Made by a program: the position numbers and the translations under genes. The notes below the pieces were generated by a model that was given only the letters and a program-made list of their open reading frames with translations, was not told where the DNA came from and did not search any database. A stretch of 64,000 nt of DNA from Anaerolineaceae bacterium (GTDB lineage: Bacteria > Chloroflexota > Anaerolineae > Anaerolineales > Anaerolineaceae). The stretch covers positions 143,423-207,422 of the forward strand of contig JAENZI010000003.1 in NCBI GenBank assembly GCA_016841365.1, read 5' to 3'. Below are positions 52,494-60,713 of the stretch, one piece after another (the stretch's first letter is position 1; each line of letters begins with the position of its first letter).

Positions 52494-54035
52494 TCACAAC
52501 TGAAGCAAACTCCGCACTTCCCGCCAAACCGGAATCAAGCCGACGCCTAAACCCGCCGCCATACCACCCAGCGACAACCACAGATCGGATAACGGGATAG
52601 GCAGCACAGACATGATCAACCAGGCGGCTAAACCAGCAGCGCCTGCCCCAAGCACACCTCTGCCGAAGGTGCCCCACACCCGAAACTTCTCCTGAAGTTG
52701 CCGGTTCAACACCACAACCAGCACCAACGCCTGAATACTATACGAAATCGAGTTGGATAACGCAATCCCGCCAGCGTTTAAGGTGCCCATTAACGCGATA
52801 GCCAGGACCAAGTAAACCACAAACCCCATCGCCGAGACCAGCATCGGCACCCGGGCATTCTGTTTGGCGTAAAATGAACGTACGCCCAGCTCTACCACGC
52901 AGTGCCCCATCAGACCCACCAGGTAACCCTGTGTTGCCCACAGGATCATCTGCGCCTCACCCAGCTCAAATCCAAATGCCGTTTGAATCCAGGGCAGGCT
53001 GCCCAAAGACAAAACGACGGTGATGGGCAATGACAAAGCGACCATCACCTTTAACGCCCGTTCAATCGTCTCCTTAAATTCCTTCTGTGCACCTGCTGCA
53101 ACATGTTCAGAGAGCGTCGGCAGCAACGCTGTGGCGATCGCCGTTCCGATCAGCGTCTCCGGTACCTGCTGGATCCACCAACCATAGCTCAACGCCGTCA
53201 CAGAGCCGACCGCCAAACGTGATGCCAGGTTATCCCGCGCCAGAAAGATCAGCTGGATGAACATCATGCTCACCAATCTTGGCCCCATTAACCGCAGCAC
53301 TCTGCGAAAGGCTGCATCCTTAAAATCCAATTCTGGGAACCACTTGAATTTGTACCGGATCAACCCCGGAACCTGAACTAAGAGGTGCAATGCAGCACCG
53401 ATGATCACCCCGTAAACCAGGCCATTCACCCCCAATCCGAACGCGGGCAGCCTGAAACCTAGGATCTGGTAGCCCTCTTCAGGTGCTAATATGATCGCGC
53501 CGAAAATTTGCCCCAGGTCATACACAATCGGGGCAATTGCTGGCAGCAAGAAGTGCTGGTTCGACTGCAACCCGGCCATTACCAAACCGCTTATCGAAAA
53601 AATTAAAGTGGAAACCAGGTTTAGGCGCATCAATTCAATCGCCAAATCTTGCTGCTCAGGTGAAAAGCCCGGGGCAATGCCTAACTGCCCACGCACCAAC
53701 GGCCCAGCCAGCAGCCAAACGATCACAGCCAAACCACCAGTGACGATAAAGGCAAAATTTGCCACTTTTGAAAACAACCGCCAGGCAGATTCGCGTCCTT
53801 CTTTGGTCAGCGCTTCAGAGAGTACCGGAATAAAAGCGATTGCCAGAGCACCGCCCGAGATCAGCGCAAACAGCAAGTCCGGGAGGTTATTTGCTGCGTT
53901 GAACACATCCAATTCCGCGGAAAGTCCAAATTGCCGTCCGATGATGATTGTGCGCAGCACGCCAAAAATCTTATCCAGGCCAAACAAAACCGCCAGCATC
54001 AGCGAAACACGTGTCAATCGGCTGAGTTTTTTCAT
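52494..54035 (-). CDS. murJ: Lipid II flippase MurJ
   Basis: The 513-residue membrane protein has about 14 hydrophobic helices and MurJ signatures (LDKIFGVLRTIIIGRQFG; LDVFNAANNLPDLLFALISGGALAIAFIPVL). It moves lipid-linked peptidoglycan precursors to the outer face of the membrane. ATG 54035 follows GAAGAGGA and is preferred to the track start at 54053. The RodZ-like gene, also a cell-wall factor, is about 3 kb away. Confidence 0.9.
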   Translation of the reverse strand: MKKLSRLTRVSLMLAVLFGLDKIFGVLRTIIIGRQFGLSAELDVFNAANNLPDLLFALISGGALAIAFIPVLSEALTKEGRESAWRLFSKVANFAFIVTGGLAVIVWLLAGPLVRGQLGIAPGFSPEQQDLAIELMRLNLVSTLIFSISGLVMAGLQSNQHFLLPAIAPIVYDLGQIFGAIILAPEEGYQILGFRLPAFGLGVNGLVYGVIIGAALHLLVQVPGLIRYKFKWFPELDFKDAAFRRVLRLMGPRLVSMMFIQLIFLARDNLASRLAVGSVTALSYGWWIQQVPETLIGTAIATALLPTLSEHVAAGAQKEFKETIERALKVMVALSLPITVVLSLGSLPWIQTAFGFELGEAQMILWATQGYLVGLMGHCVVELGVRSFYAKQNARVPMLVSAMGFVVYLVLAIALMGTLNAGGIALSNSISYSIQALVLVVVLNRQLQEKFRVWGTFGRGVLGAGAAGLAAWLIMSVLPIPLSDLWLSLGGMAAGLGVGLIPVWREVRSLLQL

Positions 54036-54137
54036 TAAAATCCTCTTCCGCAAGGTCAGTTCGTCATCCTGATTATGCCATAATCCGCATTATCTAACCA
54101 GACACAGGCAAATTCCTTTTCATCAGGCATCTGTGGA

Positions 54138-54146
54138 TGTTACAAT
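54138..54146 (+). promoter_or_regulatory. Extended -10 promoter of the RNA-modification operon, leaderless type
   Basis: TGTTACAAT (TGn plus TACAAT) ends seven bases before ATG 54154, so the first gene is probably translated from a leaderless mRNA. TTTCAT at 54118-54123 is a possible -35. Confidence 0.55.
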
Positions 54147-54153
54147 TAAGCCA

Positions 54154-54855
54154 ATGGACAAACAAACCCAAAACGGAAAATTATTCATCGTCGCTACCCC
54201 GATCGGGAACCCGCGGGATATCACCCTGCGCGCGCTGGACGTACTTAAAAAAGTCGATGCCATCATCTGCGAGGAATTCCGACAGGGCAGCCGATTGCTG
54301 CATCAACTTGGGGTTGAGAACGAACTAATCCCCTTAAATGAGCATAATGAAGCCGCCGAAGCGCATACAATTGCAACGCGGATCGCCAAAGGTGAGAACA
54401 TGGCAATCATTTCAGATGCCGGCACACCCGTTTTTGCTGATCCCGGGCAGCATCTGCTTCAGCTTCTTTACCAGATGGACATCCCGGTATCACCTGTGCC
54501 CGGCCCCGCGTCCTTGATGGCCGCCTTATCCTTGTGCGACTTCCCCATCGAACGCTTCATTTTTGCCGGTTTCCCGCCACGTAAGACAGAATGGCGAGAA
54601 AAATTTATACAAAAGTTTACATCAGCGGACTATCCTGTCGTTCTTATGGACACACCTTACCGCTTGACCAAGCTGCTCAGCGAGGTGGAGACCTTATTTG
54701 GCAAAAATCAGGAGATCCTGCTGGCCTGTGACATGACCCTCAAAAAAGAAGCGATCTTTCGAGGGCAAATCAAAGATATCCTGCCCAAGGTCACAGGCCA
54801 AAAGAGAGAGTTTATCCTGATCTTGAATCTGAACAATAAGAAACGACGGCGATAA
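54154..54855 (+). CDS. RsmI-like SAM methyltransferase, divergent paralogue
   Basis: The product (233 residues from ATG 54154) has the tetrapyrrole-methylase fold of RsmI, which methylates the 2'-O of C1402 in 16S rRNA (KLFIVATPIGNPRDITLRAL; ISDAGTPVFADPG; VPGPASLMAALSLCDFP). The usual EDTR element is EEFRQGSRLLH here. A canonical RsmI is also present at 62226-62894, so this copy may have a new target or tuned role. It leads a five-gene unit of RNA-modification enzymes, one base before the TGT gene. Confidence 0.87.
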   Translation: MDKQTQNGKLFIVATPIGNPRDITLRALDVLKKVDAIICEEFRQGSRLLHQLGVENELIPLNEHNEAAEAHTIATRIAKGENMAIISDAGTPVFADPGQHLLQLLYQMDIPVSPVPGPASLMAALSLCDFPIERFIFAGFPPRKTEWREKFIQKFTSADYPVVLMDTPYRLTKLLSEVETLFGKNQEILLACDMTLKKEAIFRGQIKDILPKVTGQKREFILILNLNNKKRRR

Positions 54856-54856
54856 G

Positions 54857-55957
54857 ATGAGCAGACGAGCCCATATCACCCTGCGAGACAAGACACTACA
54901 ACTGCCAGCCTTTCTGCCGGATGCTACCTCGGGCTATGTACGGGCGGTTGATGCGCATGACCTGCGACTGGTTAACATCCAGGCGTTGGTAATGAACACC
55001 TTCCACCTGATGCAAAAACCCGGTTCCAGCACCATCCAGGCGTTTAATGGGCTGCACAAATTCTCGGGTTGGGATGGTGTCATCGTGACCGATTCGGGCG
55101 GATTTCAGGCTTATTCACTCATTCACGAATCTGATAAGTTTGGCACCCTTACCGATCGCGGGATCATCTTCCGCCCTGAAGGGAAAAACCGCAAACTCAT
55201 TCTCACCCCAGAGAAAAGCATCCAATTGCAGATCAGCTATGACAGCGATGTGGTCATTTGCCTTGATGACTGCACCCATGTGGATGCACCCCGTGATGCG
55301 CAAGAACAATCCGTCCGACGAACGCTTGACTGGGCACAACGCTGTAAGCAGGAATATGAACATCAAATCGCTCAGCGAGAGATCCCCGAAAGCGAGCGCC
55401 CCCTGATCTTTGGCGTAATCCAGGGTGGCGGCTACCCAGACCTGCGCAAAAAGTGTGCAGAAAGCCTGCTGGAAATCGGTTTTGACGGCTTTGGATATGG
55501 CGGCTGGCCGCTGGATTCAGACGGGAACTTGCTGGAAGACATGGTATCCCTGACCCGCGAGCTGATTCCAGAAGAATTTCCGATGCACGCCCTTGGGATC
55601 GGTCACCCCATCAACTTGATGAAAACCTATCGCTTGGGTTACGATATATTTGACTGCGCCCTGCCCACCCGAGATGCCCGTCATGGGCGCATGATGCGTT
55701 TTACCCAACCGCCCGATCAGCCTCTCGCCGAAGGTGGTGATTGGCTCGAATTTGTTTACATCCAGGATAAAAAATACATCAAAGACAACCGCTCCATCTC
55801 TACCTACTGTGACTGCCCTGTCTGTCTCCATTACAGCGTCGGTTACCTCCATCATCTCTTCAAAACAGGTGATTGGCTATACCAGCGCCTGGCAACACTC
55901 CACAATCTGCGTTTTATGACCCAGCTCACCGAACGGTTACGTCATCATGCCCGGTAA
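54857..55957 (+). CDS. tRNA-guanine transglycosylase family enzyme, divergent
   Basis: The 366-residue TIM-barrel protein keeps all TGT catalytic parts: VTDSGGFQAYSL, LDDCT, GVIQGGG, the nucleophile Asp in FDCALPTRDARHG, and the zinc site CDCPVC with a later His (LATLHNLRF). It exchanges a guanine base for a 7-deazaguanine. The base-pocket motif GGLAVGE of bacterial Tgt is GGWPLD here, so the base or RNA accepted may differ. Length is close to standard. Its 3' end overlaps the first Rmt gene by 11 bases, inside an otherwise rRNA-directed operon. Queuine salvage by ordinary tRNA modification remains possible, since a queuosine-precursor transporter is encoded at 61494. Confidence 0.88.
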   Translation: MSRRAHITLRDKTLQLPAFLPDATSGYVRAVDAHDLRLVNIQALVMNTFHLMQKPGSSTIQAFNGLHKFSGWDGVIVTDSGGFQAYSLIHESDKFGTLTDRGIIFRPEGKNRKLILTPEKSIQLQISYDSDVVICLDDCTHVDAPRDAQEQSVRRTLDWAQRCKQEYEHQIAQREIPESERPLIFGVIQGGGYPDLRKKCAESLLEIGFDGFGYGGWPLDSDGNLLEDMVSLTRELIPEEFPMHALGIGHPINLMKTYRLGYDIFDCALPTRDARHGRMMRFTQPPDQPLAEGGDWLEFVYIQDKKYIKDNRSISTYCDCPVCLHYSVGYLHHLFKTGDWLYQRLATLHNLRFMTQLTERLRHHAR

Positions 55958-56756
55958 CGCCCCCCTTGAAGCCTTGATCTCGGCTGTGCAAGCCAATAAA
56001 AAATATCAATTCATCCTGCCTGATCTCATCCGCAGGATCGGCGAGGATGTGCTAAAGACCAGCAAATCAGGCAAAGCTGCCGTCAAAGCGGTCAGAAACA
56101 AGCTGCATCAGATGGGCGGTGCTTACTTCAAACAGAACCCGGACTATGAGCAGATCAAAATTCGTTTACACGACCTCCCAAATGAAATGGGGGCAGAGGT
56201 GGTCAAACACTTCTGCACAGACGTCATGTGCAGCCATGCTTCCACGGCAGAACGATTGCCCATTTTGGAAGACTTCTTCTTGACCTGCCTGGCGCCCATT
56301 GCACCGGTGACCAGCGTCATTGACCTTGCCTGCGGGTTGAATCCGCTGGCGATCCCCTGGATGCCTTTAGCTGACGGCTTCCGCTACGCCGCCTGTGATA
56401 TTTACCTCGATATGCTCTCCCTCATCCAGGATTTTTTTGAGTACTTCAATCTGCAGGCTGCAGCCTTCCCATATGACCTTCTGGGTGGTGCGCCGACGCA
56501 ACCCGCCCAGGTAGCTTTCCTGCTCAAATCCATCCCGTGCCTTGAACAGGCGGATAAATCCCTTAGCCTGCCGCTGCTCGAATCGATCAACGCCAAGCAC
56601 ATTTTGATCTCGTTCCCTGCTCGCAGCCTCAGCGGTCATAAGAAAGGGATGCCTGATTTTTACAGCGAGCACTTAGATCACCTGCTGGCGGGTAAATTCT
56701 GGCAGGTACAGAAATTTTCTTTTTCCTCCGAAATCGCCTTTTTGGTGTCAAAATGA
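55947..56756 (+). CDS. 16S rRNA (guanine1405-N7)-methyltransferase family, ArmA/Rmt/FmrO type (copy 1)
   Basis: The 269-residue protein matches the aminoglycoside-resistance methyltransferases along its length: the helical N-domain (ANKKYQFILPDLIRRI; NKLHQMGGAYF), the CSHASTAERLPILEDFF motif, SAM motif SVIDLACGLNPLAIPWM, VAFLLKSIPCLEQADKS, and LISFPARSLSGHKKGM, which parallels the same stretch in ArmA. These enzymes make m7G1405 in the 30S A-site and block gentamicin/kanamycin-type drugs. The gene overlaps the TGT gene by 11 bases and its own paralogue by ATGA. Base use matches the rest of the chromosome, so there is no sign of recent transfer. Confidence 0.9.
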   Translation: MPGNAPLEALISAVQANKKYQFILPDLIRRIGEDVLKTSKSGKAAVKAVRNKLHQMGGAYFKQNPDYEQIKIRLHDLPNEMGAEVVKHFCTDVMCSHASTAERLPILEDFFLTCLAPIAPVTSVIDLACGLNPLAIPWMPLADGFRYAACDIYLDMLSLIQDFFEYFNLQAAAFPYDLLGGAPTQPAQVAFLLKSIPCLEQADKSLSLPLLESINAKHILISFPARSLSGHKKGMPDFYSEHLDHLLAGKFWQVQKFSFSSEIAFLVSK

Positions 56757-57583
56757 AAATCAGTGAACATATAACACAGGCTCTGACCAATAAAATCCTT
56801 GATTCGCGAAAGTACCGCCACAGCGGTCTTAATCCTGAAACTGTCCGAGACCTGATCCATCAGGAAGCAGAGAAGTGCTCTTCCGAAAAGCAACTGCTCA
56901 AAGCTGTACGGCGCAAGCTGCATAATATCGTCGCCCCCTACCTCGGCGAACCGGATTATGAGGAACTTCTACCGCGATTACACGCCCTCGATAATACATC
57001 ACTCGAGTCCCCAACCCTGCGTGACCTTTGTCTGGAGGTGCTTTCACGCCACGCCTCGACAGATGAGCGCATTACCTTATTGAGCGAATTCTACGACAGG
57101 CTTTTTGCGGTCACAGGCAAACCACATGTCCTGCTCGACCTAGCTTGCGGACTGCACCCACTGGGTTTCCCTTGGATGGGGCTGCCGGTCACAACCCAAT
57201 ATTATGCCTACGACATCATTCAGCCGCGGGTTGATTTTCTAAACGGGTTTTTCCAAACCATCGGTCTGCAGCCATTGGCTGAAAATCGGGATATCCTGAC
57301 CGATCCGCCAACAATCACAGCCGATCTGGCCATATTCTTCAAAGAAGCCCACCGGGTAGAAAAGCGCAGCCCTGGGCGCAATAAAAGATTTTGGTCTGAA
57401 TTACGCGTAAAAAAACTGGCGGTCTCTCTGCCTGTGGAAAACCTATCTGGCACACACAGCCTGATCGACCAGCATCGGAAATTGGTTTACGACAACCTGC
57501 CCCATGCCGGACCCGTGACTGAAATTTTGTTTGAAAATGAAATCGTATTTGTTATAGATTCCCCCGGAGGTACTCCAACGTGA
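56753..57583 (+). CDS. ArmA/Rmt/FmrO-type 16S rRNA methyltransferase paralogue (copy 2, divergent)
   Basis: The 276-residue protein is a tandem paralogue of the preceding one: TNKILDSRKYRHSGLNPETV, RRKLHNIVAPYLGEPDYEEL, SRHASTDERITLLSEFY and the SAM motif LLDLACGLHPLGFPWMGLP are shared. The C-terminal loop is changed: the first copy's SFPARSLSGHKKGM is SLPVENLSGTHSLI here. That region helps place G1405, so this copy may have a different target or activity. It overlaps both neighbours by four bases (ATGA and GTGA). Confidence 0.87.
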   Translation: MKISEHITQALTNKILDSRKYRHSGLNPETVRDLIHQEAEKCSSEKQLLKAVRRKLHNIVAPYLGEPDYEELLPRLHALDNTSLESPTLRDLCLEVLSRHASTDERITLLSEFYDRLFAVTGKPHVLLDLACGLHPLGFPWMGLPVTTQYYAYDIIQPRVDFLNGFFQTIGLQPLAENRDILTDPPTITADLAIFFKEAHRVEKRSPGRNKRFWSELRVKKLAVSLPVENLSGTHSLIDQHRKLVYDNLPHAGPVTEILFENEIVFVIDSPGGTPT

Positions 57584-59043
57584 TAGAGCCCACCTCAGGC
57601 CAATTGCAGGCCAGCCTGGAGCGCTTTGCCGAGATCCTCACTGAACAGGATATCCAGCAAATCCTGGCAATCCAAAATCAGCCCCTGCCAACCGGGATCC
57701 GACTTAACCCTTTAATGGCCAATCCGAAACAGGAAATTAATCGCCTGGCGTCCCGCTACGGCTGGCAGACTGCACCTGTCCCCTTTTGCCAAAACGCATG
57801 GACCATCGAAAACGCGGATACCTCACCCGGCGGGACAATAGAACACCGTATGGGACTGTATTACCTGCAAGATGCAGCCTCGATGGTGCCCGTTTCCTTG
57901 TTTGACTTCAACACACCTAACCCATTGATCCTCGATATGGCTTCCTCACCAGGCGGGAAGACCACCCATCTGATCGACCGTACCTGTGACACTGGTTTTA
58001 TCCTCGCAAATGACGCCAGCAAAAGCCGCATCCCTGCGCTGCGCGCCGTCCTCAACACCTGGGGCGGCATTAACCAGGCGGTCACCCAGTTCCCGGGTGA
58101 ATCCTTTGGGTCATGGTTCCCCGAAACCTTTGACGCTGTCCTGCTTGACGCCCCTTGCTCAATGGAGAACCTGCGTCCCACCGAAAGTCATCCCCTGCGC
58201 GAAACTTCTCATGACGAACGGCTACGGCTGCAGGAACGGCAGGTTCAAATTCTCATCAGCGGTTTGCGTGCGCTAAAAACCGGCGGTCAGATGGTTTATG
58301 CCACCTGCTCACTTGCCCCTGAAGAAGATGAGGCAGTGGTCAACGCCGTGCTGAACACTTTTCCCCAAACCATTGAAATTCAGGATATGTCTGACAAATT
58401 CTCCTTCATCACCCCGGGGTTAACACAATTCAAAGGTGAAATCTACAATCCCCAGCTGCAACGCGCTTTACGAATGTGGCCGCATCTCACCGGCATGTCT
58501 GGTTTTTTCTGCGTACGGTTATCCAAAATAGCAACGCTCCCTGCGCAACCTGCCTCACCACCCGCAAGGGAATTTTCCAAAACCGGTCTACAAACGCCAA
58601 ACAAACCAAACAAGAAACAGGTTCTTGAACAAATCCTCAATAACTATGGTTTTGATATGGATTCCATCATGGCAGAACATCGTCTGGAATTAATGACACG
58701 TTACGATCAACTTTTCTTAATCCCCCAATCCTACCTGCAGCATTTTATTACCCTACCCTATGAATTCATCGGCATGGCTATCGGCAGGTGGACTCAGGAT
58801 CAGTTTGAACCTTCGCACGAATTTATCAGCCGCTTTGGGAGGATGTTTACTCAGGGGAAAATTAGCATTGGGGAAGATCAACTGGATGCATGGATCGCTG
58901 GCCGTGATATCCGCTACCCGCAAACGGCACGCTCCCCTTCAGGGCAATACCTGATGGTTACCGACGAATTCGGACGAAACCTTGGGATGGGCAAACTGTT
59001 GCCCAAACGCTTGCGTAACATGCTCCCCCGTCAATCATTCTAA
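57580..59043 (+). CDS. RsmF-like rRNA m5C methyltransferase (NSUN/RsmB/RsmF family)
   Basis: The 487-residue protein has the SAM motif LDMASSPGGKTTHL, the DAPCS motif (LLDAPCSMENLRP) and the catalytic ATCSLAPEEDE of m5C RNA methyltransferases. The C-terminal part (IGMAIGRWTQDQF; GRNLGMGKLLPKRLRNMLP) matches the PUA-like end of RsmF (YebU), which methylates C1407 of 16S rRNA. The start is GTG 57580 with GGAGG nine bases upstream, overlapping the previous stop. It ends the operon and overlaps the convergent plsC-like gene by nine bases. Confidence 0.88.
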   Translation: MIEPTSGQLQASLERFAEILTEQDIQQILAIQNQPLPTGIRLNPLMANPKQEINRLASRYGWQTAPVPFCQNAWTIENADTSPGGTIEHRMGLYYLQDAASMVPVSLFDFNTPNPLILDMASSPGGKTTHLIDRTCDTGFILANDASKSRIPALRAVLNTWGGINQAVTQFPGESFGSWFPETFDAVLLDAPCSMENLRPTESHPLRETSHDERLRLQERQVQILISGLRALKTGGQMVYATCSLAPEEDEAVVNAVLNTFPQTIEIQDMSDKFSFITPGLTQFKGEIYNPQLQRALRMWPHLTGMSGFFCVRLSKIATLPAQPASPPAREFSKTGLQTPNKPNKKQVLEQILNNYGFDMDSIMAEHRLELMTRYDQLFLIPQSYLQHFITLPYEFIGMAIGRWTQDQFEPSHEFISRFGRMFTQGKISIGEDQLDAWIAGRDIRYPQTARSPSGQYLMVTDEFGRNLGMGKLLPKRLRNMLPRQSF

Positions 59044-59703
59044 ATATTCAATAATACCTTCTGTTGAAAATGCCCCCTCGGGGTAAACACCCCGGTAATT
59101 TTCTGGGAGAAGTTTGGCGATTTCCATCATGATCGCGTCCGCCACGGCTTGCATGGTCTCTTTGTTCTTCCGCAGTTCTTCAAACTTGACACGAAACATT
59201 TTCCCAACCCGGATGTGCATGGGTGTTCGCTTCAGACGTTTGATATTTTCCACAAACTTCTCATGCCCATAATAAACAATAGGAATGATCGGGACATCCA
59301 CCTGGCTGACTAACAACGAAATCCCTGCTTTAGCACGGATCAGCACGCCATCTTCCGTGCGTGTGCCCTCTGGTGACACTGCCAAAATTTTCCCGTTTTC
59401 TAAGGCTTGTTTTGCCTGTTTAAACGCTGTAAAATCGGCAATCTCACGGTCGATTGGGATTCCTTCCCATACATTGAACAAGAACCGATGGAGTGCGTTA
59501 TCCCATGACTCCTTTTTGACCAAACCTGTCGTTGGCCGTGGGTGTAAATGGGCAATAATGATCGGGGCATCCAGAAAATTGACGTGATTCGCCGCAGCAA
59601 TTAACGGGCCTTGCATCGGCACCTTTTTAAGTTCGGATTTATCAATTTTGAGGATGATACGGGAGATGATCTTAATAACGCTGTTGACCAACCACTTCTT
59701 CAT
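59035..59703 (-). CDS. 1-acylglycerol-3-phosphate O-acyltransferase family
   Basis: The product (222 residues from ATG 59703; 226 from GTG 59715) has the PlsC motifs NHVNFLDAP (H-x4-D) and VSPEGTR, plus IPIVYYG. It transfers acyl chains to lysophosphatidic acid at the membrane. It is in line with a diacylglycerol kinase-like gene directly upstream, so both serve lipid synthesis. The catalytic pair is intact. Confidence 0.87.
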   Translation of the reverse strand: MKKWLVNSVIKIISRIILKIDKSELKKVPMQGPLIAAANHVNFLDAPIIIAHLHPRPTTGLVKKESWDNALHRFLFNVWEGIPIDREIADFTAFKQAKQALENGKILAVSPEGTRTEDGVLIRAKAGISLLVSQVDVPIIPIVYYGHEKFVENIKRLKRTPMHIRVGKMFRVKFEELRKNKETMQAVADAIMMEIAKLLPENYRGVYPEGAFSTEGIIEYLE

Positions 59704-59707
59704 AACA

Positions 59708-60631
59708 TCACTCACAAATTAACTGTAATTGTTGTTTCAAAACCGAAACTTCAATCGCCTCACCGGCTTCACAAATCGTTTCACCATCTGCATGCACCGG
59801 CAAAGAACCCGTCAGTGCCTTAATTTTAATGCTTACACCTGTCGGCATCTTGATCGCCTGGTGGCTTTGTTGTGTGCCGCTCATCACCTTGGGAAACAGA
59901 CCTAAAACCTGCATCCGGCTGACTTTATGGGCAATGCATAAATTTAGCAACCCATCATCCGATGCGGAGTCCGGCGCAAACATAAAAGAGCCTCCCATCC
60001 TTCGGCCGTTCATCACCGATACTAACAGGCATGGTTGTTCGATCACTTCACCATCAATATCCAATTGTAATAATGGTGCATCAAAATATAGGAAAATGGT
60101 TTTGATTGCAGCGATCAAGTATGCGGGGATCCCGCTGATAAATGGAGGCAATTTCGCTGCCTCAAACCCAACAATGGTATCAAACCCTATCCCGATCCCA
60201 TTCCCAAAATAACGCCCATCGGGGAAGTTACCGCCCTTGACAAACCCGACATCAATCTTCCGGGTCTTCCCCTCGACTAAAAGCTGACAGGCTGCTTCAA
60301 GCTCTTGAGGAACACCCATGCCGAACGAAAAATCATTACCACGTCCAACCGGGATCACCGCCAAACTGGATGTAAGTTTGCCATTGTTCGCGGCCTGCAT
60401 CAAACCATTGATCACCTCGTTTGCTGTCCCGTCTCCACCGACGGCGACAACCGTCGCATACCCGTTGGAACCTGCTTCTTCAGCAAGCGAGATCGCGTGC
60501 CCCGGGTAGTCCGTCATGATCAAATCAAAATCAATTTCAAGCTTTTCTAAAATGGATTTAATCTCTGGGATGGCTTTCTTTGCTGCACCGCGTCCAGCGA
60601 TTGGGTTAACAATCACACAAATTTTCTTCAA
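59708..60631 (-). CDS. Diacylglycerol/lipid kinase family (YegS/DgkB-like)
   Basis: The 307-residue protein has the lipid kinase signatures NPIAGRGAAKKAIPEI, VAVGGDGTANEVINGLM, PVGRGNDFSFGMG and GGSFMFAPDSASDDGLL. It phosphorylates diacylglycerol or a related lipid using ATP. The start is TTG 60631 with GAGGAG eight bases upstream. Its 3' end overlaps the GTG of the acyltransferase gene. Confidence 0.88.
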   Translation of the reverse strand: MKKICVIVNPIAGRGAAKKAIPEIKSILEKLEIDFDLIMTDYPGHAISLAEEAGSNGYATVVAVGGDGTANEVINGLMQAANNGKLTSSLAVIPVGRGNDFSFGMGVPQELEAACQLLVEGKTRKIDVGFVKGGNFPDGRYFGNGIGIGFDTIVGFEAAKLPPFISGIPAYLIAAIKTIFLYFDAPLLQLDIDGEVIEQPCLLVSVMNGRRMGGSFMFAPDSASDDGLLNLCIAHKVSRMQVLGLFPKVMSGTQQSHQAIKMPTGVSIKIKALTGSLPVHADGETICEAGEAIEVSVLKQQLQLICE

Positions 60632-60713
60632 AATAATCTCCTCTTTTTACCAGTATTGATATTAACCCAATTTACACAAATAAGTTGCATCAAACCTTAA
60701 AATCTCGCTGCGA

